Part shown: piece by piece, positions 27,949-38,015 of the stretch | Layout of the letters: each line of letters begins with the position of its first letter | Numbering within the stretch: position 1 is the stretch's first letter | Source: an uncultured Parabacteroides sp. | GTDB taxonomy: Bacteria > Bacteroidota > Bacteroidia > Bacteroidales > Tannerellaceae | Length of the DNA: 64,000 nt | Assembly (NCBI GenBank): GCA_944325355.1 | Contig: CALUZS010000009.1 | Span: 1 to 64,000 of the forward strand | Direction: 5' to 3' | Position numbers and translations under genes: made by a program | Notes under the pieces: generated by a model | What the model saw: the letters and a program-made list of their open reading frames with translations, nothing else | Told to the model about the DNA's origin: nothing | Databases searched by the model: none

Positions 27949-28755
27949 ATGAAAAGAATTTGCTTATTTTTCATCTTTGTCTTGAATTACCTTTCAATCA
28001 ATGCTCAAACGGCTCCCGATACATTTATCATCCAAACCAATATCGGGACAATGAAAGGCATTTTATATGCAGACATGCCCAACCATGTCAAGGCTTTTAA
28101 AGAAAGAGCCAACGCCGGCAAATTCAATGGCACACTGTTTACGCGCGTCATCAACGGTTTCATGATACAGGGCGGCTCACCCGATTCGCGGAATGCGGCA
28201 CCCGGCGCACGATGCGGTTACGGTGACCGGAGCGCGGAAATCATGCCTGAAAACCGGACATTGCATTTTCACAAAAAAGGAGCGTTGGCATCGCCCCGGC
28301 AAAACGATGACATCAATCCTAAGAAGAAATCGGATACATCCCAATTCTATATCGTCCAAGGACGCACCTACCGGAGCGGAGAGCTTGACACTTTGGAGCT
28401 GATAAAAAACATTCCTATCCGGAAAAAAGCCATTGCGAAATATTACACACCGATTCGTCCGGAAATGCTGAAACTAAAAGAAAGCAATCCGGCGGAATTT
28501 AAAATACGGATGAAAGAGGTGAAAGCCCGTATCGATTCCACCCTCAGGGCGACACCGGGACATCTGTTTTTTACCGAAGAACAACGGCAGGCTTACACCA
28601 CAGTCGGAGGGTGCCATTCTCTTGATGGCGAATACACCGTTTTTGGAGAGGTAACGGAAGGGCTTGATATTATCGATAAGATTGCCAGACAGCCCAAAGA
28701 CCGTTACGACCGTCCGACAAAAGACATACGAATTATTAAAGTAACCATCAAATAA
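27949..28755 (+). CDS. Cyclophilin-type peptidyl-prolyl isomerase, secreted
   Basis: A 268-residue periplasmic protein with a signal peptide ending near YLSINAQ. I used the ATG at 27949, as the longer frame has a cysteine-rich leader before it. Cyclophilin motifs are FTRVINGFMIQGG, the SQFYIVQG strand and YTVFGEVTEGLDIIDKIA. An insertion of about 75 residues rich in Lys and Glu (about 125-200) splits the fold between SQFYIVQG and the GGCHSLDGEYTVFG segment. It likely helps fold exported proteins. The next gene starts 10 bases downstream. Confidence 0.88.
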   Translation: MKRICLFFIFVLNYLSINAQTAPDTFIIQTNIGTMKGILYADMPNHVKAFKERANAGKFNGTLFTRVINGFMIQGGSPDSRNAAPGARCGYGDRSAEIMPENRTLHFHKKGALASPRQNDDINPKKKSDTSQFYIVQGRTYRSGELDTLELIKNIPIRKKAIAKYYTPIRPEMLKLKESNPAEFKIRMKEVKARIDSTLRATPGHLFFTEEQRQAYTTVGGCHSLDGEYTVFGEVTEGLDIIDKIARQPKDRYDRPTKDIRIIKVTIK

Positions 28756-28765
28756 TTCCAGGAAG

Positions 28766-29158
28766 ATGCTGAAAAGAGATTTCATCCTCGTATATATCGA
28801 GGAACTTTCCAAAACGATTGTCCAAATCATTACAAACCGGAACAGTGGGGCTGCACGGAAAAACCCGGAACTGATTCAGTCAGTATATTCCACCCTGCAA
28901 CTCGACCATGATTTTCTGATGAAGAACAATGCCGCCGATATTTGCAGCTATCTCAACCACGATGACAATTACGGGCTACAACGGATGGAAGTAGCTGCAA
29001 AAACACTGGTAGAAGAAAGCTATCTTAATGATGATGCAGCCGAAACCTTGGGCAAAGCCCTCGAACTGCTTGAATTTATTCAGGCAAACGACCAGACTTT
29101 CTCTTTTGAGCGTATTTCCCTTATGCAAGAAATCCGAGAGCGGATGCTCATGTTTTGA
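28766..29158 (+). CDS. Small helical protein of unknown function (DUF6483-like)
   Basis: A 130-residue, probably cytoplasmic, all-helical protein with no signal peptide. The beginning LKRDFILVYIEELSKTIVQI resembles DUF6483-type proteins as I recall them; this is uncertain. The rest looks like paired helices similar to a TPR. An AGGA sequence lies just before the ATG. It is 10 bases after the cyclophilin gene and likely co-transcribed with it. Confidence 0.7.
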   Translation: MLKRDFILVYIEELSKTIVQIITNRNSGAARKNPELIQSVYSTLQLDHDFLMKNNAADICSYLNHDDNYGLQRMEVAAKTLVEESYLNDDAAETLGKALELLEFIQANDQTFSFERISLMQEIRERMLMF

Positions 29159-29163
29159 AAAAA

Positions 29164-30729
29164 TTATCGGCAGTGCACTGCAAGACTTTCGGCACACCTT
29201 TCCCCGTCAATGGCTGCGGAAACAATGCCCCCGGCATATCCGGCCCCTTCGCCACAAGGATAAAGACCTTTCAAGGTAATGTGCTGCAATGTCTCCCGGT
29301 CTCTTACAATACGCACAGGTGCAGAAGTTCGCGTTTCCACACCAATCATCACAGCCTCATTGGTCAGAAATCCTTTTGATATCTTCCCAAAATGCAAAAA
29401 ACCTTCCTTTAACCGGGTAGCGATAAACTCTGGCAACCAAAAATGTAACGGAGAAGCAAGCAAACCCGGAGCATACGAAGAAACAGGAAGTTCACTCGAT
29501 AACCGACCTTTCACAAAATCCATCATGCGCTGGGCTGGAGCTACTTGGCTCATTCCACCGTTTATCCAACACATCTCTTCCAGCCACTCTTGAAATTCCA
29601 TCAGCGCCAACGGCGTATTGTTTTCTTCTCCGCGCAAAGCCTTATAATCTTCCGTCCGAACTTCAACCACCATCCCGGAATTTGCCCATTTCGAACCGCG
29701 ATTCGATGGTGACATTCCATTTACAACCACCTGCTTCGCACCGCTCGCCGCCGGGACAACAAAACCGCCGGGACACATGCAAAATGAATAGACGCCACGT
29801 CCTCCGGACTGCGTGACAAAACTGTACTCGGCTGCCGGAAGATATTTCCCTCTCCCCTCCAGACGATGATATTGCATTCTGTCTATCAACAATTGAGGAT
29901 GCTCCAACCTTACACCAACAGCAATACCCTTCGCTTCTATCGGAATCCCTGCCGCATAAAGATAACGGTAAACATCCCGTGCAGAGTGTCCCGTTGCCAA
30001 GATAACCGGACCAAGAAACGTCCTGCCATCAGCGGTTTTTATCCCGATGACCTCGGAGTTACGGATAAGCAGCCGCTCCATCCGCGTTTGGAAATGTACC
30101 TCTCCCCCGGACTCCAGAATCCGGTTGCGCATGTTTTCAATGATACGCGGCAATTTGTCCGTGCCTATATGGGGATGCGCATCAACCAATATGGAAGGAC
30201 TTGCTCCGTGCTGGCAAAATACATTCAAAATTTTCTCCACAGAACCCCGCTTCGTGCTTCTCGTATATAACTTTCCATCGGAATAAGCGCCGGCTCCACC
30301 TTCTCCGAAACTGTAATTCGACTCCGGATCTACCCGATGGTCACGGCTAATCGCGGCAATGTCACGTTTTCGATCACGCACATTCTTTCCCCGTTCAATA
30401 ACGATCGGACGGAAGCCCAATTCGATTAGACGTAAAGCGGCAAACAGACCGCCGGGACCGGCTCCTACCACAATTGCATTCTTCCCGGCAGAGACATCCG
30501 GGTATTCTACCGGATGGTATTCCGGTCCAGAAGGCAATTCGTTGACATATCCTCTTACCTTTACATTTATATATATCGTACGATGCCTGGCATCGATAGA
30601 ACGTTTCAACAGGCGAATGCCCTTGATTTCATCTGCCGGTATACCGGTTTCTCGTGCAAACGCCCGCTTCAACAAATCCTCATTGGCTGCTTCTTCCGGT
30701 AGCAGACGCAACTGGCTCTCTTTTATCAT
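29164..30729 (-). CDS. NAD(P)/FAD-dependent dehydrogenase (COG2509-like)
   Basis: A 521-residue flavoprotein. An N-terminal 80-residue domain precedes the Rossmann FAD motif VVGAGPGGLFAALRLIELG (about residues 87-105). Further family signatures are SNYSFGEGGAGAYSDGKLYT, LATGHSARDVY and GLYPCGEGAGYAGGIVSAA near the C-terminus, the last contacting FAD. The substrate is unknown for this widespread family. It ends 5 bases from the convergent small-protein gene and starts 10 bases after radA ends, so both likely share a transcript. Confidence 0.9.
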   Translation of the reverse strand: MIKESQLRLLPEEAANEDLLKRAFARETGIPADEIKGIRLLKRSIDARHRTIYINVKVRGYVNELPSGPEYHPVEYPDVSAGKNAIVVGAGPGGLFAALRLIELGFRPIVIERGKNVRDRKRDIAAISRDHRVDPESNYSFGEGGAGAYSDGKLYTRSTKRGSVEKILNVFCQHGASPSILVDAHPHIGTDKLPRIIENMRNRILESGGEVHFQTRMERLLIRNSEVIGIKTADGRTFLGPVILATGHSARDVYRYLYAAGIPIEAKGIAVGVRLEHPQLLIDRMQYHRLEGRGKYLPAAEYSFVTQSGGRGVYSFCMCPGGFVVPAASGAKQVVVNGMSPSNRGSKWANSGMVVEVRTEDYKALRGEENNTPLALMEFQEWLEEMCWINGGMSQVAPAQRMMDFVKGRLSSELPVSSYAPGLLASPLHFWLPEFIATRLKEGFLHFGKISKGFLTNEAVMIGVETRTSAPVRIVRDRETLQHITLKGLYPCGEGAGYAGGIVSAAIDGERCAESLAVHCR

Positions 30730-30739
30730 AGGCTCCTTT

Positions 30740-32116
30740 TTAGCTAAACAACTGCCGGAAAGCCATTTCCACAGTCTTTACTTGTATAATACTTATTTTA
30801 TATTTCGACAATTCCACACCTTTCAGATTGTTACCCGGTATCAATATCCGCGAAAATCCCAGCTTTTCAGCCTCACGCACACGCTGTTCAATACGGTTGA
30901 CAGGACGGATTTCTCCCGACAATCCAACTTCCCCTGCCATACATACGCCCGGCTCAATAGACATATCGAGGTTGGATGACAATATCGAACAGATAACTGC
31001 CAAATCAATTGCCGGATCGTTCACTTTCAATCCACCGGCAATGTTCAAGAAGACATCTTTTTGCATCAACTTAAATCCGGCCCGTTTCTCAAGAACCGCA
31101 AGCAACATGTTCATCCGTCTGAGGTCGAAACCGGTAGAGCTGCGCTGAGGTGTCCCATACACGGCAGAGCTGACCAACGCCTGTGTCTCTATCAAGAACG
31201 GACGGACCCCTTCGATTGCCGCAGCGATGGCAACTCCGCTCAATCCGTCATAGTCTTGTGTCAACAACAACTCCGAAGGATTGTTCACTTCCCGCAAACC
31301 GGTTGAACACATCTCATATATACCCAGCTCCGAAGTACTGCCGAAGCGGTTTTTTATACTCCGCAAAATCCGGTACATGTAATGTTGGTCGCCTTCAAAC
31401 AACAACACCGTATCCACAATATGTTCCAGGACTTTCGGACCGGCTATGCTCCCCTCCTTATTGATATGTCCTATCAACAGGACAGGAACACCATGCTCCT
31501 TGGCATACTTAAGTATTGCCACGCTACATTCCCGAACTTGCGAAACACTCCCGATGGAAGATTCTATAGATTCCGTATATATTGTCTGTATCGAATCTAT
31601 TATCATCAAATCCGGCTGTATTTTCGATGCTTGGAGGAGTATCTGTTCCAAATTCGTCTCACAAAGGATTTGGCAATCCGAATCCGTCCCGGCAAGACGG
31701 TCAGCCCGCAGTTTCAACTGTTTATAGCTCTCCTCACCCGATACATAAAGCACTTTCAGCGCTTTCAGCTTCAAGATTGTCTGCAAAACCAACGTAGATT
31801 TACCAATACCAGGTTCACCGCCAATCAGAACCAACGAACCTTTTACCAATCCTCCGCCCAATACCCTGTTCAGTTCTGCATCTTGCATATCAATACGGGG
31901 TTCATCCTCTGCCTGAATATCCCGTAGAGCCTGAAGGGATATGCGGTTTTTCTGTTCCGGAGAGAAAGACAAATGCCGGGAAGAGGAGCTACTTGTTTGG
32001 GGTACGACCTCTTCCACAAACGTATTCCACTCGCCACAACTCGGGCAACGTCCCTGCCATTTGGGAGAATCTGCACCGCAATTTGAGCAAACATATACAG
32101 TCTTATTCTTTGCCAC
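30740..32116 (-). CDS. radA: DNA repair protein RadA
   Basis: A 458-residue RadA (Sms). It starts with a zinc finger (CSNCG and CPSCGEW), then a RecA-like ATPase with Walker A GGEPGIGKST near residue 95, the RadA-specific KNRFGST motif near 255, and a C-terminal Lon-protease-like domain (about 280-458). It helps process recombination intermediates as a branch-migration helicase. Length and motifs are complete. Confidence 0.96.
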   Translation of the reverse strand: MAKNKTVYVCSNCGADSPKWQGRCPSCGEWNTFVEEVVPQTSSSSSRHLSFSPEQKNRISLQALRDIQAEDEPRIDMQDAELNRVLGGGLVKGSLVLIGGEPGIGKSTLVLQTILKLKALKVLYVSGEESYKQLKLRADRLAGTDSDCQILCETNLEQILLQASKIQPDLMIIDSIQTIYTESIESSIGSVSQVRECSVAILKYAKEHGVPVLLIGHINKEGSIAGPKVLEHIVDTVLLFEGDQHYMYRILRSIKNRFGSTSELGIYEMCSTGLREVNNPSELLLTQDYDGLSGVAIAAAIEGVRPFLIETQALVSSAVYGTPQRSSTGFDLRRMNMLLAVLEKRAGFKLMQKDVFLNIAGGLKVNDPAIDLAVICSILSSNLDMSIEPGVCMAGEVGLSGEIRPVNRIEQRVREAEKLGFSRILIPGNNLKGVELSKYKISIIQVKTVEMAFRQLFS

Positions 32117-32153
32117 TTCTGATTTTTATCAAAGGTTGAAATCTTATGAAGCA

Positions 32154-32161
32154 CAAAAATA
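32154..32161 (-). promoter_or_regulatory. -7 element upstream of radA
   Basis: TATTTTTG on the minus strand, 38 bases before the radA ATG. No clear -33 element. Confidence 0.4.
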
Positions 32162-32204
32162 GGGAAAAAAGGTCAGCGGAGGAACAGAAAAACATACCTA
32201 TATA

Positions 32205-32244
32205 AAATAAAAAAGGGTTTAATAGCCATTTGCTATAAAACCTC
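32205..32244 (-). terminator. Terminator after the 58-residue small gene
   Basis: On the minus strand a stem GGTTTTATAGC / GGCTATTAAACC (with a bulge) is followed by CCTTTTTTATTTT. It separates the small gene from radA. A second perfect 10-bp hairpin with loop TTTT lies just before it at 32255-32278. Confidence 0.75.
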
Positions 32245-32254
32245 CTCCCAAATT

Positions 32255-32278
32255 CTCTTGCAAGAAAACTTGCAAGAG
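32255..32278. repeat. Perfect 10-bp inverted repeat with 4-base loop
   Basis: CTCTTGCAAG and its exact reverse complement flank AAAA (plus strand). It lies 22 bases after the stop of the small gene, upstream of the T-rich terminator. It may stabilise the 3' end of that short transcript. Confidence 0.75.
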
Positions 32279-32300
32279 TGCATCAATGTTTCAGTGTTAC

Positions 32301-32477
32301 TTAAATCGTCGTAGCATTCATCGTGGCATTATTGGCATTCATCATTTCCAATAATTGACGAATCTGTGCGTTAATGCGTTGGCACATCGAGCCGTTGCCT
32401 AAAGTCTTGTAACGATTTTCCTGGTAACGTAACATAGCTAAAGTACGTTCATTGTTTAGATTCTCTTTCTTACACAT
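32301..32477 (-). CDS. 58-residue conserved-looking small protein, unknown function
   Basis: A short minus-strand gene that encodes MCKKENLNNERTLAMLRYQE and ends NATMNATTI. It is basic, probably one or two amphipathic helices, with a Met/Asn-rich tail and two Cys (residues 2 and 32). Support: GGAGG at a suitable distance before the ATG, a -7 element TATCTTTG about 80 bases upstream, and a terminator downstream, so it forms a complete transcription unit. Codon use looks like that of its neighbours. No domain recognised. Confidence 0.65.
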   Translation of the reverse strand: MCKKENLNNERTLAMLRYQENRYKTLGNGSMCQRINAQIRQLLEMMNANNATMNATTI

Positions 32478-32558
32478 AAATTTTTTCCTCCAATTGTTTG
32501 TCTCCCACTCTTGGGTGACATTAATTCAACTAAATATTAATTTCTCTCTAACTCATTG

Positions 32559-32566
32559 CAAAGATA
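32559..32566 (-). promoter_or_regulatory. -7 element of the small-protein gene
   Basis: TATCTTTG on the minus strand, giving a leader of about 75 bases. The expected -33 TTTG is missing. The rest of the 221-base gap up to 32699 is AT-rich and holds no gene that I can see. Confidence 0.5.
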
Positions 32567-32698
32567 GGAATAATATCCGAGAAATATGCTATATAACATA
32601 TTTTTTTAGCATTATTTTCTTTTTTATCAGAGATATTCTTTTTCAATAACGAATTAGAATTTTACTAATACTTAGCTTATTAAGTCAAAACTGGAGTA

Positions 32699-33472
32699 TT
32701 ACAAAACATTTAAATGCTTTAGAGCATTAAATATTCCATCTTCATCAACCGATGTAGTGACAAAATCAGCCGATTGTTTCACCGTGTCGGAAGCATTTCC
32801 CATCGCCACCCCGATACCAGCATGCGACAACATCGGTATATCGTTTCCGCCATCCCCAAAAGCGACAGTCTCTTCCAACGATATCCCGTAATATTCAATA
32901 ATCTTGTCCATTCCTATCGCCTTGCTGCTACCTTTCGGAACGACATCGGCAAACGCCGGAGTCCAGCTCGTCGCATCACAATGCGGCATTAATGCCATAA
33001 TCTCCTGTTCTCTTCCCGAGGGGAAAAAGGCTATCAGTTGATAAAAGGTATCATCTTTCAAATCCTCCAGCGAACAGATGGGAGGTTTCGGGAAATTAAG
33101 CATGGCAAATACCTCATCAGCTGCTTCGTTCGTGAAATTCATAAAAATACCCCTCTCCGTGACAAAGGAACATGGGAAAGGATGCTTGCCCATATATTCA
33201 TGCAACGCCAAAATATCTTCTTGCGCAATCGGATGTTTATAAATAACTTTTTCCTTCCCTATGTAACAATATCCACCGTTCAACGTGATATATCCGTCAA
33301 ATTGCAAATCGCCCAAATTATTTATTGAACCTAACATGCGGCCAGTAGAGACAAACGTTTTAATTCCTTTCGACCGAAGGGCTTTCAAACATTCAACAGT
33401 AGACAACGGCACCTCGTGTGTCTTAAAACTTACCAACGTTCCATCTATATCGAAAAAGACAGCCTTTACCAT
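32699..33472 (-). CDS. Cof-type HAD hydrolase
   Basis: A 257-residue HAD phosphatase with motif I FFDIDGTLVSF at the N-terminus, motif II VSTGR near 42, a type-IIB cap in the middle, Lys in motif III (PKGSSKAIGMDKII near 183) and motif IV FGDGGNDIPML near 207. Such enzymes dephosphorylate sugar phosphates, FMN or pyridoxal phosphate; the exact substrate is unknown. It stands alone, upstream of the small-protein gene. Confidence 0.92.
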   Translation of the reverse strand: MVKAVFFDIDGTLVSFKTHEVPLSTVECLKALRSKGIKTFVSTGRMLGSINNLGDLQFDGYITLNGGYCYIGKEKVIYKHPIAQEDILALHEYMGKHPFPCSFVTERGIFMNFTNEAADEVFAMLNFPKPPICSLEDLKDDTFYQLIAFFPSGREQEIMALMPHCDATSWTPAFADVVPKGSSKAIGMDKIIEYYGISLEETVAFGDGGNDIPMLSHAGIGVAMGNASDTVKQSADFVTTSVDEDGIFNALKHLNVL

Positions 33473-33551
33473 TATTATATCCTTAATTACAAAGTTTCCT
33501 CAGCAATAACGTTCTCCCGTTTAGGAGAGAGTATGTCTCGCCTATATACAA

Positions 33552-33597
33552 AAAGAGTTACAAAGGCACCGTCAATACAATGCCATTGTAACTCTTT
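33552..33597 (-). terminator. Terminator of the glucan phosphorylase gene
   Basis: A 16-bp stem with one mismatch (33552-33568 with 33581-33597) followed on the minus strand by TTTTTGTATAT. It begins 13 bases past the phosphorylase stop. Confidence 0.85.
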
Positions 33598-33610
33598 CGC
33601 TTATTATTAA

Positions 33611-36178
33611 CTATAACTGAATCCAGCGAACATACGCAAAATCCATTCTATGCGGCAAATCCTCATTCTTCGGGAATACGCGGAATCCGACTTTATAATT
33701 CCCGGTTTCCGTAGGAGCCTGCTTCAATTCCAAGAACAACTTGGAACCTTCCTCTTTCTTCAGCTCAAATTCCTGGGTCAGAATGACAACCATCTGATGC
33801 TTTTCCGGATCTTCCTTCGTCAGAACCATTTCACAACCTAACAACCCTTTCAACTCGTGACGGTCGATAACCAATTTGAAAGTAGTCTCCTGACCGACAA
33901 CCGGTCCTGAAACAAATGACTCATCACATGTGAAAGACTCTACCTGGAAGCTGTCCCAATGCTGGGCAACCTCTTCTTTCCAAGCGGCGATTTCTTTCGC
34001 TTTTGCGAAATTGTTGTCGGCAAGAACGGAATAACGGGTAGCCAACTTGTTATAAAAACGCTCTATATAGTCGTCCAACATACGCTTCATGGTATAGTTA
34101 TACGCAATCTGCGACATTGAATTTTTGATATATTGAATCCATTCCGGAGAGTAGCCTTTACTATTCTTCGCATAATAGGTAGGAATGATTTCGTTTTCCA
34201 GCGTCAAATAAATCGTAGCTGCGTCAAGCTGATCTTGATATTGTTGATTCTCGTAAGTACGTTTGTCTGTCAATGCCCAACCTGCGCCTTTTCTGTAACC
34301 TTCATACCACCAACCATCGAGCACAGAGAAATTAATCACACCGTTCATCTCGGCTTTCTCTCCGGATGTTCCGGACGCTTCCAACGGACGGGTTGGTGTA
34401 TTCAACCAAACATCCACTCCGGCAATCAGATGACGGGCAAGACGCATATCGTAATTTTCAAGGAATATGATTTTCCCTTCAAATTCTGGAAGACGAGAAA
34501 TCTCTATAATACGTTTTATCAGCCCCTGCCCTCCGCCATCTGCCGGATGCGCTTTGCCGGTAAAGACAAATTGAATAGGATATTTCTCATTGTTGACAAT
34601 CTTTGCAAGTCTGTTCAAATCTGTAAACAGCAAATGCGCACGTTTATAAGTAGCGAAGCGACGTCCGAATCCGATTAATAATGCATTTGGATTCATTTTT
34701 TCCAAAATAGCGATAACCTTTGCCGGATCACCTTGATTCTTCAGCCAATTATATTGATACCTTTCCTTAATATATGTAATCAATTTATTCTTCAACGCCA
34801 TTCGAACTTTCCAAATCTCTTCATCCGGGATATTCTGGATAGCTTCCCAGTATTTTTGGTTGGATTGGTCTTTGAAGAAGTTCTTATCGAAATTCTCGGC
34901 GAAAAATTTTTTCCATTCAGTTGAAGCCCATGTCGGCATATGGACACCATTTGTTACATAACCTACGTGCAACTCTTCCGGGAAATAACCTTTCCATATC
35001 GGAGCAAACATACGTTGAGATACTTTTCCGTGCAGCCAGCTGACGCCATTTGCTTCCTGGCACGTGTTCAAAGCAAACGTACTCATACAGAATTTCTCGT
35101 TTGTTCCGGGATTGACACGTCCCATGTCTATAAATTCTTGCCAGCTGATACCCAATTTGCCGGGGAACTCGCCCATATAACGTCCGAACAAACCTTCGTC
35201 AAAATAGTCGTGTCCGGCAGGAACCGGCGTATGTACCGTATAAAGCGACGAAGCCCTAACAACTTCCAACGCCTCATTAAACGACAATCCGTCATTTTGT
35301 ATAAAATCAACCAAACGCTGTACATTGATCAATGCCGCATGCCCTTCGTTACAATGGTATATTTGTTTTTTGATGCCTAATTTGTTCAACATCATGATAC
35401 CACCGATACCAAGCATATATTCCTGTTTCATACGGTTCTCCCAATCTCCACCATACAACTGGTGCGTTATCGAACGATCCCATTCGCTATTTTGCGGGAT
35501 ATCTGTATCCATCAAATACAAAGGAACACGACCAACCATCACTTTCCAGATATGGGCATAAACGACTCGTCCTGAATAAGGAACTTCCAAAAGCATCGGT
35601 TCTCCATTTGATTGGGTCACTTGTGTGAGAGGAAGCGTGGAAAAATCCTGAGCTTCATAATTCGCTATTTGTTGCCCGTCCATCGACAATGATTGCGTAA
35701 AGTAACCATATCTGTAAAGGAAACCTACAGCACACATGTCAATCCTGCTGTCGCTCGCCTCCTTCAGATAGTCTCCTGCCAATACGCCCAAACCACCGGA
35801 ATAAATCTTTAATACATTCGTCAAACCATATTCCATCGAGAAATATGCTACCGTTGGCTTAGATACGTCTACTTTTTCGGACATATAAGTTTTAAAGTCT
35901 TTATAGACCTTGTTGATTTCACCCATCAATTCCTCATCAGAAAGAATCTCTTCTACTCTGTTGTATGAAAGGTTTTGTAACAACATTACAGGGTTTCCTT
36001 CTGTCGACTTCCACAAATCTGCATCAAGTTTACCAAACAATTTGGCACCCTCGTAGTTCCATACCCACCACAAATTAGTTGCCAATTCCTGAAGACACTG
36101 TAACTCTTTAGGCAATTGCAAACGGGAGTGCACTTCTTTCCAAATAGGATCATTTGCGTTATTCGCTTTTATTTTCAT
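33611..36178 (-). CDS. glgP: Alpha-glucan (glycogen/maltodextrin) phosphorylase, GT35
   Basis: An 855-residue phosphorylase of the TIGR02094-like subgroup. Motifs: the N-terminal [47 protein letters not shown], the segment [16 protein letters not shown], and the PLP-site region [14 protein letters not shown] (about residues 590-605), where the Lys would hold PLP. It releases glucose-1-phosphate from alpha-1,4-glucan. The C-terminal 110 residues form an extra beta-rich domain. The glycogen synthase gene is upstream on the same strand, 76 bases away, with a -7 element TAACTTTG (36229-36236) between them, so each may be transcribed separately. Confidence 0.93.
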   Translation of the reverse strand: MKIKANNANDPIWKEVHSRLQLPKELQCLQELATNLWWVWNYEGAKLFGKLDADLWKSTEGNPVMLLQNLSYNRVEEILSDEELMGEINKVYKDFKTYMSEKVDVSKPTVAYFSMEYGLTNVLKIYSGGLGVLAGDYLKEASDSRIDMCAVGFLYRYGYFTQSLSMDGQQIANYEAQDFSTLPLTQVTQSNGEPMLLEVPYSGRVVYAHIWKVMVGRVPLYLMDTDIPQNSEWDRSITHQLYGGDWENRMKQEYMLGIGGIMMLNKLGIKKQIYHCNEGHAALINVQRLVDFIQNDGLSFNEALEVVRASSLYTVHTPVPAGHDYFDEGLFGRYMGEFPGKLGISWQEFIDMGRVNPGTNEKFCMSTFALNTCQEANGVSWLHGKVSQRMFAPIWKGYFPEELHVGYVTNGVHMPTWASTEWKKFFAENFDKNFFKDQSNQKYWEAIQNIPDEEIWKVRMALKNKLITYIKERYQYNWLKNQGDPAKVIAILEKMNPNALLIGFGRRFATYKRAHLLFTDLNRLAKIVNNEKYPIQFVFTGKAHPADGGGQGLIKRIIEISRLPEFEGKIIFLENYDMRLARHLIAGVDVWLNTPTRPLEASGTSGEKAEMNGVINFSVLDGWWYEGYRKGAGWALTDKRTYENQQYQDQLDAATIYLTLENEIIPTYYAKNSKGYSPEWIQYIKNSMSQIAYNYTMKRMLDDYIERFYNKLATRYSVLADNNFAKAKEIAAWKEEVAQHWDSFQVESFTCDESFVSGPVVGQETTFKLVIDRHELKGLLGCEMVLTKEDPEKHQMVVILTQEFELKKEEGSKLFLELKQAPTETGNYKVGFRVFPKNEDLPHRMDFAYVRWIQL

Positions 36179-36228
36179 TATCTTGAAATTTAAGAGTTCT
36201 CTACCTAATAGTTTTTTTATTTAAGTTG

Positions 36229-36236
36229 CAAAGTTA
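36229..36236 (-). promoter_or_regulatory. -7 element of the phosphorylase gene
   Basis: TAACTTTG on the minus strand, 50 bases before the start codon. The -33 element is not clear. Confidence 0.5.
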
Positions 36237-36254
36237 CAAATATCGCCGCACAAT

Positions 36255-37922
36255 TTAATATGATTTATTTCCATTTCTTTTTGCTGCATTCGACAATGCT
36301 ATGCTGAAAGCTTCGTTATAATACGAAATAAATTTATTCCATTCGGCTTGCTTTGCTAAACTAAAACATTTATCCCGTACGATTTGATTCGAACTTGCGC
36401 TATTTTTTGCATAATTTATCAGTTGGTTTTTGATAAAATCAGCCACCTCGAAATAGTTGAAATCGGTACGGTTTGCTACAGCTACACCCTCTTCCAGATT
36501 ATCCCCTGAGAGATATTTTTTCGCCCATAGCCCGAACCCAGCCAGATTCGTCGTAACCGTCGGGATTCCGAATGCAATGCTTTCCAACGGGGTATATCCC
36601 CACGGCTCATAATAAGAGGGATAAACAGTCACATCTGCGCCAATCAGCAAATCATAATATGAGCAGTTAAAAATTCCATCTTCTCCATTCAGATAACAAG
36701 GGACAAAAATTATTTTCAGTTTATCCGACTGACTATTCGCAAATCCGCACTGAAAAATATAATTTAAAATCCGGTCATTACCCATTTCATTCAACCAATG
36801 AGTAATAAACGGGCACTGCATCGGAAGTGTCGTATGGTAATTATTCGCTATCGCATACTGCAAATCCGAACGAGTCTCTTTCACCCATGCCGGAACCATT
36901 ATGAATGCAACAGACTCCCGCTGCAACTCACAGCTCAAACGCACACGGTCCATTGCTTCAATAAAGACATCTATTCCTTTATTCCTGTACTCATACCTGC
37001 CACTCGTCAGTATTATAAATGCATCTTTAGCTATCGGATAGCCCAAAAGCTTCCCGGCTACGTTCAACAAGATTTCCCGTGCTGCCGCCCTTTTCCGTTC
37101 ATAACGTTCCGCCGTTGGCACAAAATTCGGTTCAAACCCGTTTGGCGTCACAATATCTGGTTGTTTATCCAACAAATGCCTGCATTCCAACGCAGTAATA
37201 TCGCTTACCGTTGTAAAACAATCTGCGTGATGGGCTGCCTGCTTTTCTACGGAATGTTTCGCCTCCATATTCAGTTCCTGAGCCATCTGATCGCCATGAT
37301 AACCATCCATATAGGCATATAACGCCTTATTGTTTCCGGCGATAGAACGCCCTATTGAAGTCGCATGGGTCGTAAACAAAGTCGCTATGGCAGGGACTTT
37401 CTTCTGCAAATAAAGAAGTCCCATCCCCAACATCCATTCATTGAACAGGGCAACAACTTTCTTCTCTTCCAGATGATAAAAACGGTAAAAGCTTTCAATT
37501 ACTTTCCCTACCGCATAAGCAAAAATACAAGATTCATCATAATCGCCATAAGCATGTATCGAATCAACCTTGAAATCATTCCACATGGAAAAGAAAAGAG
37601 TATTTTTTTCCGTGAAGAACGGCGCATAATCCACTAAAATAACTGGAGGTTCTCCCGGGACATTCCATCGTCCGACCTTTACACGCAAATTCTCTTTTTC
37701 CGCATATTGCTTCCAATCTGCAAATAAATCCGTTTCCTTAAAATCCGGTGATTTTTTATCTTTCCAAATATCCGGACCAATAAAAATGACATTGTCTTGA
37801 AATGTTTGCTGAAGGGTGTATGCCTTTGTTGACAATACTGTATAAATTCCTCCGACTTTGTTGCACACTTCCCAACTACTTTCAAACAAATAATCCGGAT
37901 GCTCCATCATCATCGCACTCAT
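36255..37922 (-). CDS. Glycogen synthase of the eukaryotic-like GT3 type
   Basis: A 555-residue glycosyltransferase. The start FESSWEVCNKVGGIYTVLST is typical of GT3 (fungal and animal glycogen synthase) rather than GT5 GlgA, as is YPSYYEPWGYTPLESIAFGIPTV split over residues 450-475 with the catalytic glutamates. GT3 enzymes in animals use UDP-glucose; donor use here is unknown. GT3 synthases are known in Bacteroidales. Together with the phosphorylase it forms a make-and-break glucan pair; no branching enzyme or ADP-glucose pyrophosphorylase is in the window. Confidence 0.88.
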   Translation of the reverse strand: MSAMMMEHPDYLFESSWEVCNKVGGIYTVLSTKAYTLQQTFQDNVIFIGPDIWKDKKSPDFKETDLFADWKQYAEKENLRVKVGRWNVPGEPPVILVDYAPFFTEKNTLFFSMWNDFKVDSIHAYGDYDESCIFAYAVGKVIESFYRFYHLEEKKVVALFNEWMLGMGLLYLQKKVPAIATLFTTHATSIGRSIAGNNKALYAYMDGYHGDQMAQELNMEAKHSVEKQAAHHADCFTTVSDITALECRHLLDKQPDIVTPNGFEPNFVPTAERYERKRAAAREILLNVAGKLLGYPIAKDAFIILTSGRYEYRNKGIDVFIEAMDRVRLSCELQRESVAFIMVPAWVKETRSDLQYAIANNYHTTLPMQCPFITHWLNEMGNDRILNYIFQCGFANSQSDKLKIIFVPCYLNGEDGIFNCSYYDLLIGADVTVYPSYYEPWGYTPLESIAFGIPTVTTNLAGFGLWAKKYLSGDNLEEGVAVANRTDFNYFEVADFIKNQLINYAKNSASSNQIVRDKCFSLAKQAEWNKFISYYNEAFSIALSNAAKRNGNKSY

Positions 37923-37962
37923 AAAACCAAATCAATACTATAAAATCTGCCATTAAAAAGCA

Positions 37963-37970
37963 CAAAATTA
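37963..37970 (-). promoter_or_regulatory. -7 element of the glycogen synthase gene
   Basis: TAATTTTG on the minus strand, 40 bases before the start codon; the -33 element is poor. Confidence 0.4.
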
Positions 37971-38015
37971 CATGATAATTTTAAGGCAATAAATTTGCTA
38001 TAAATAAAAAAACAT

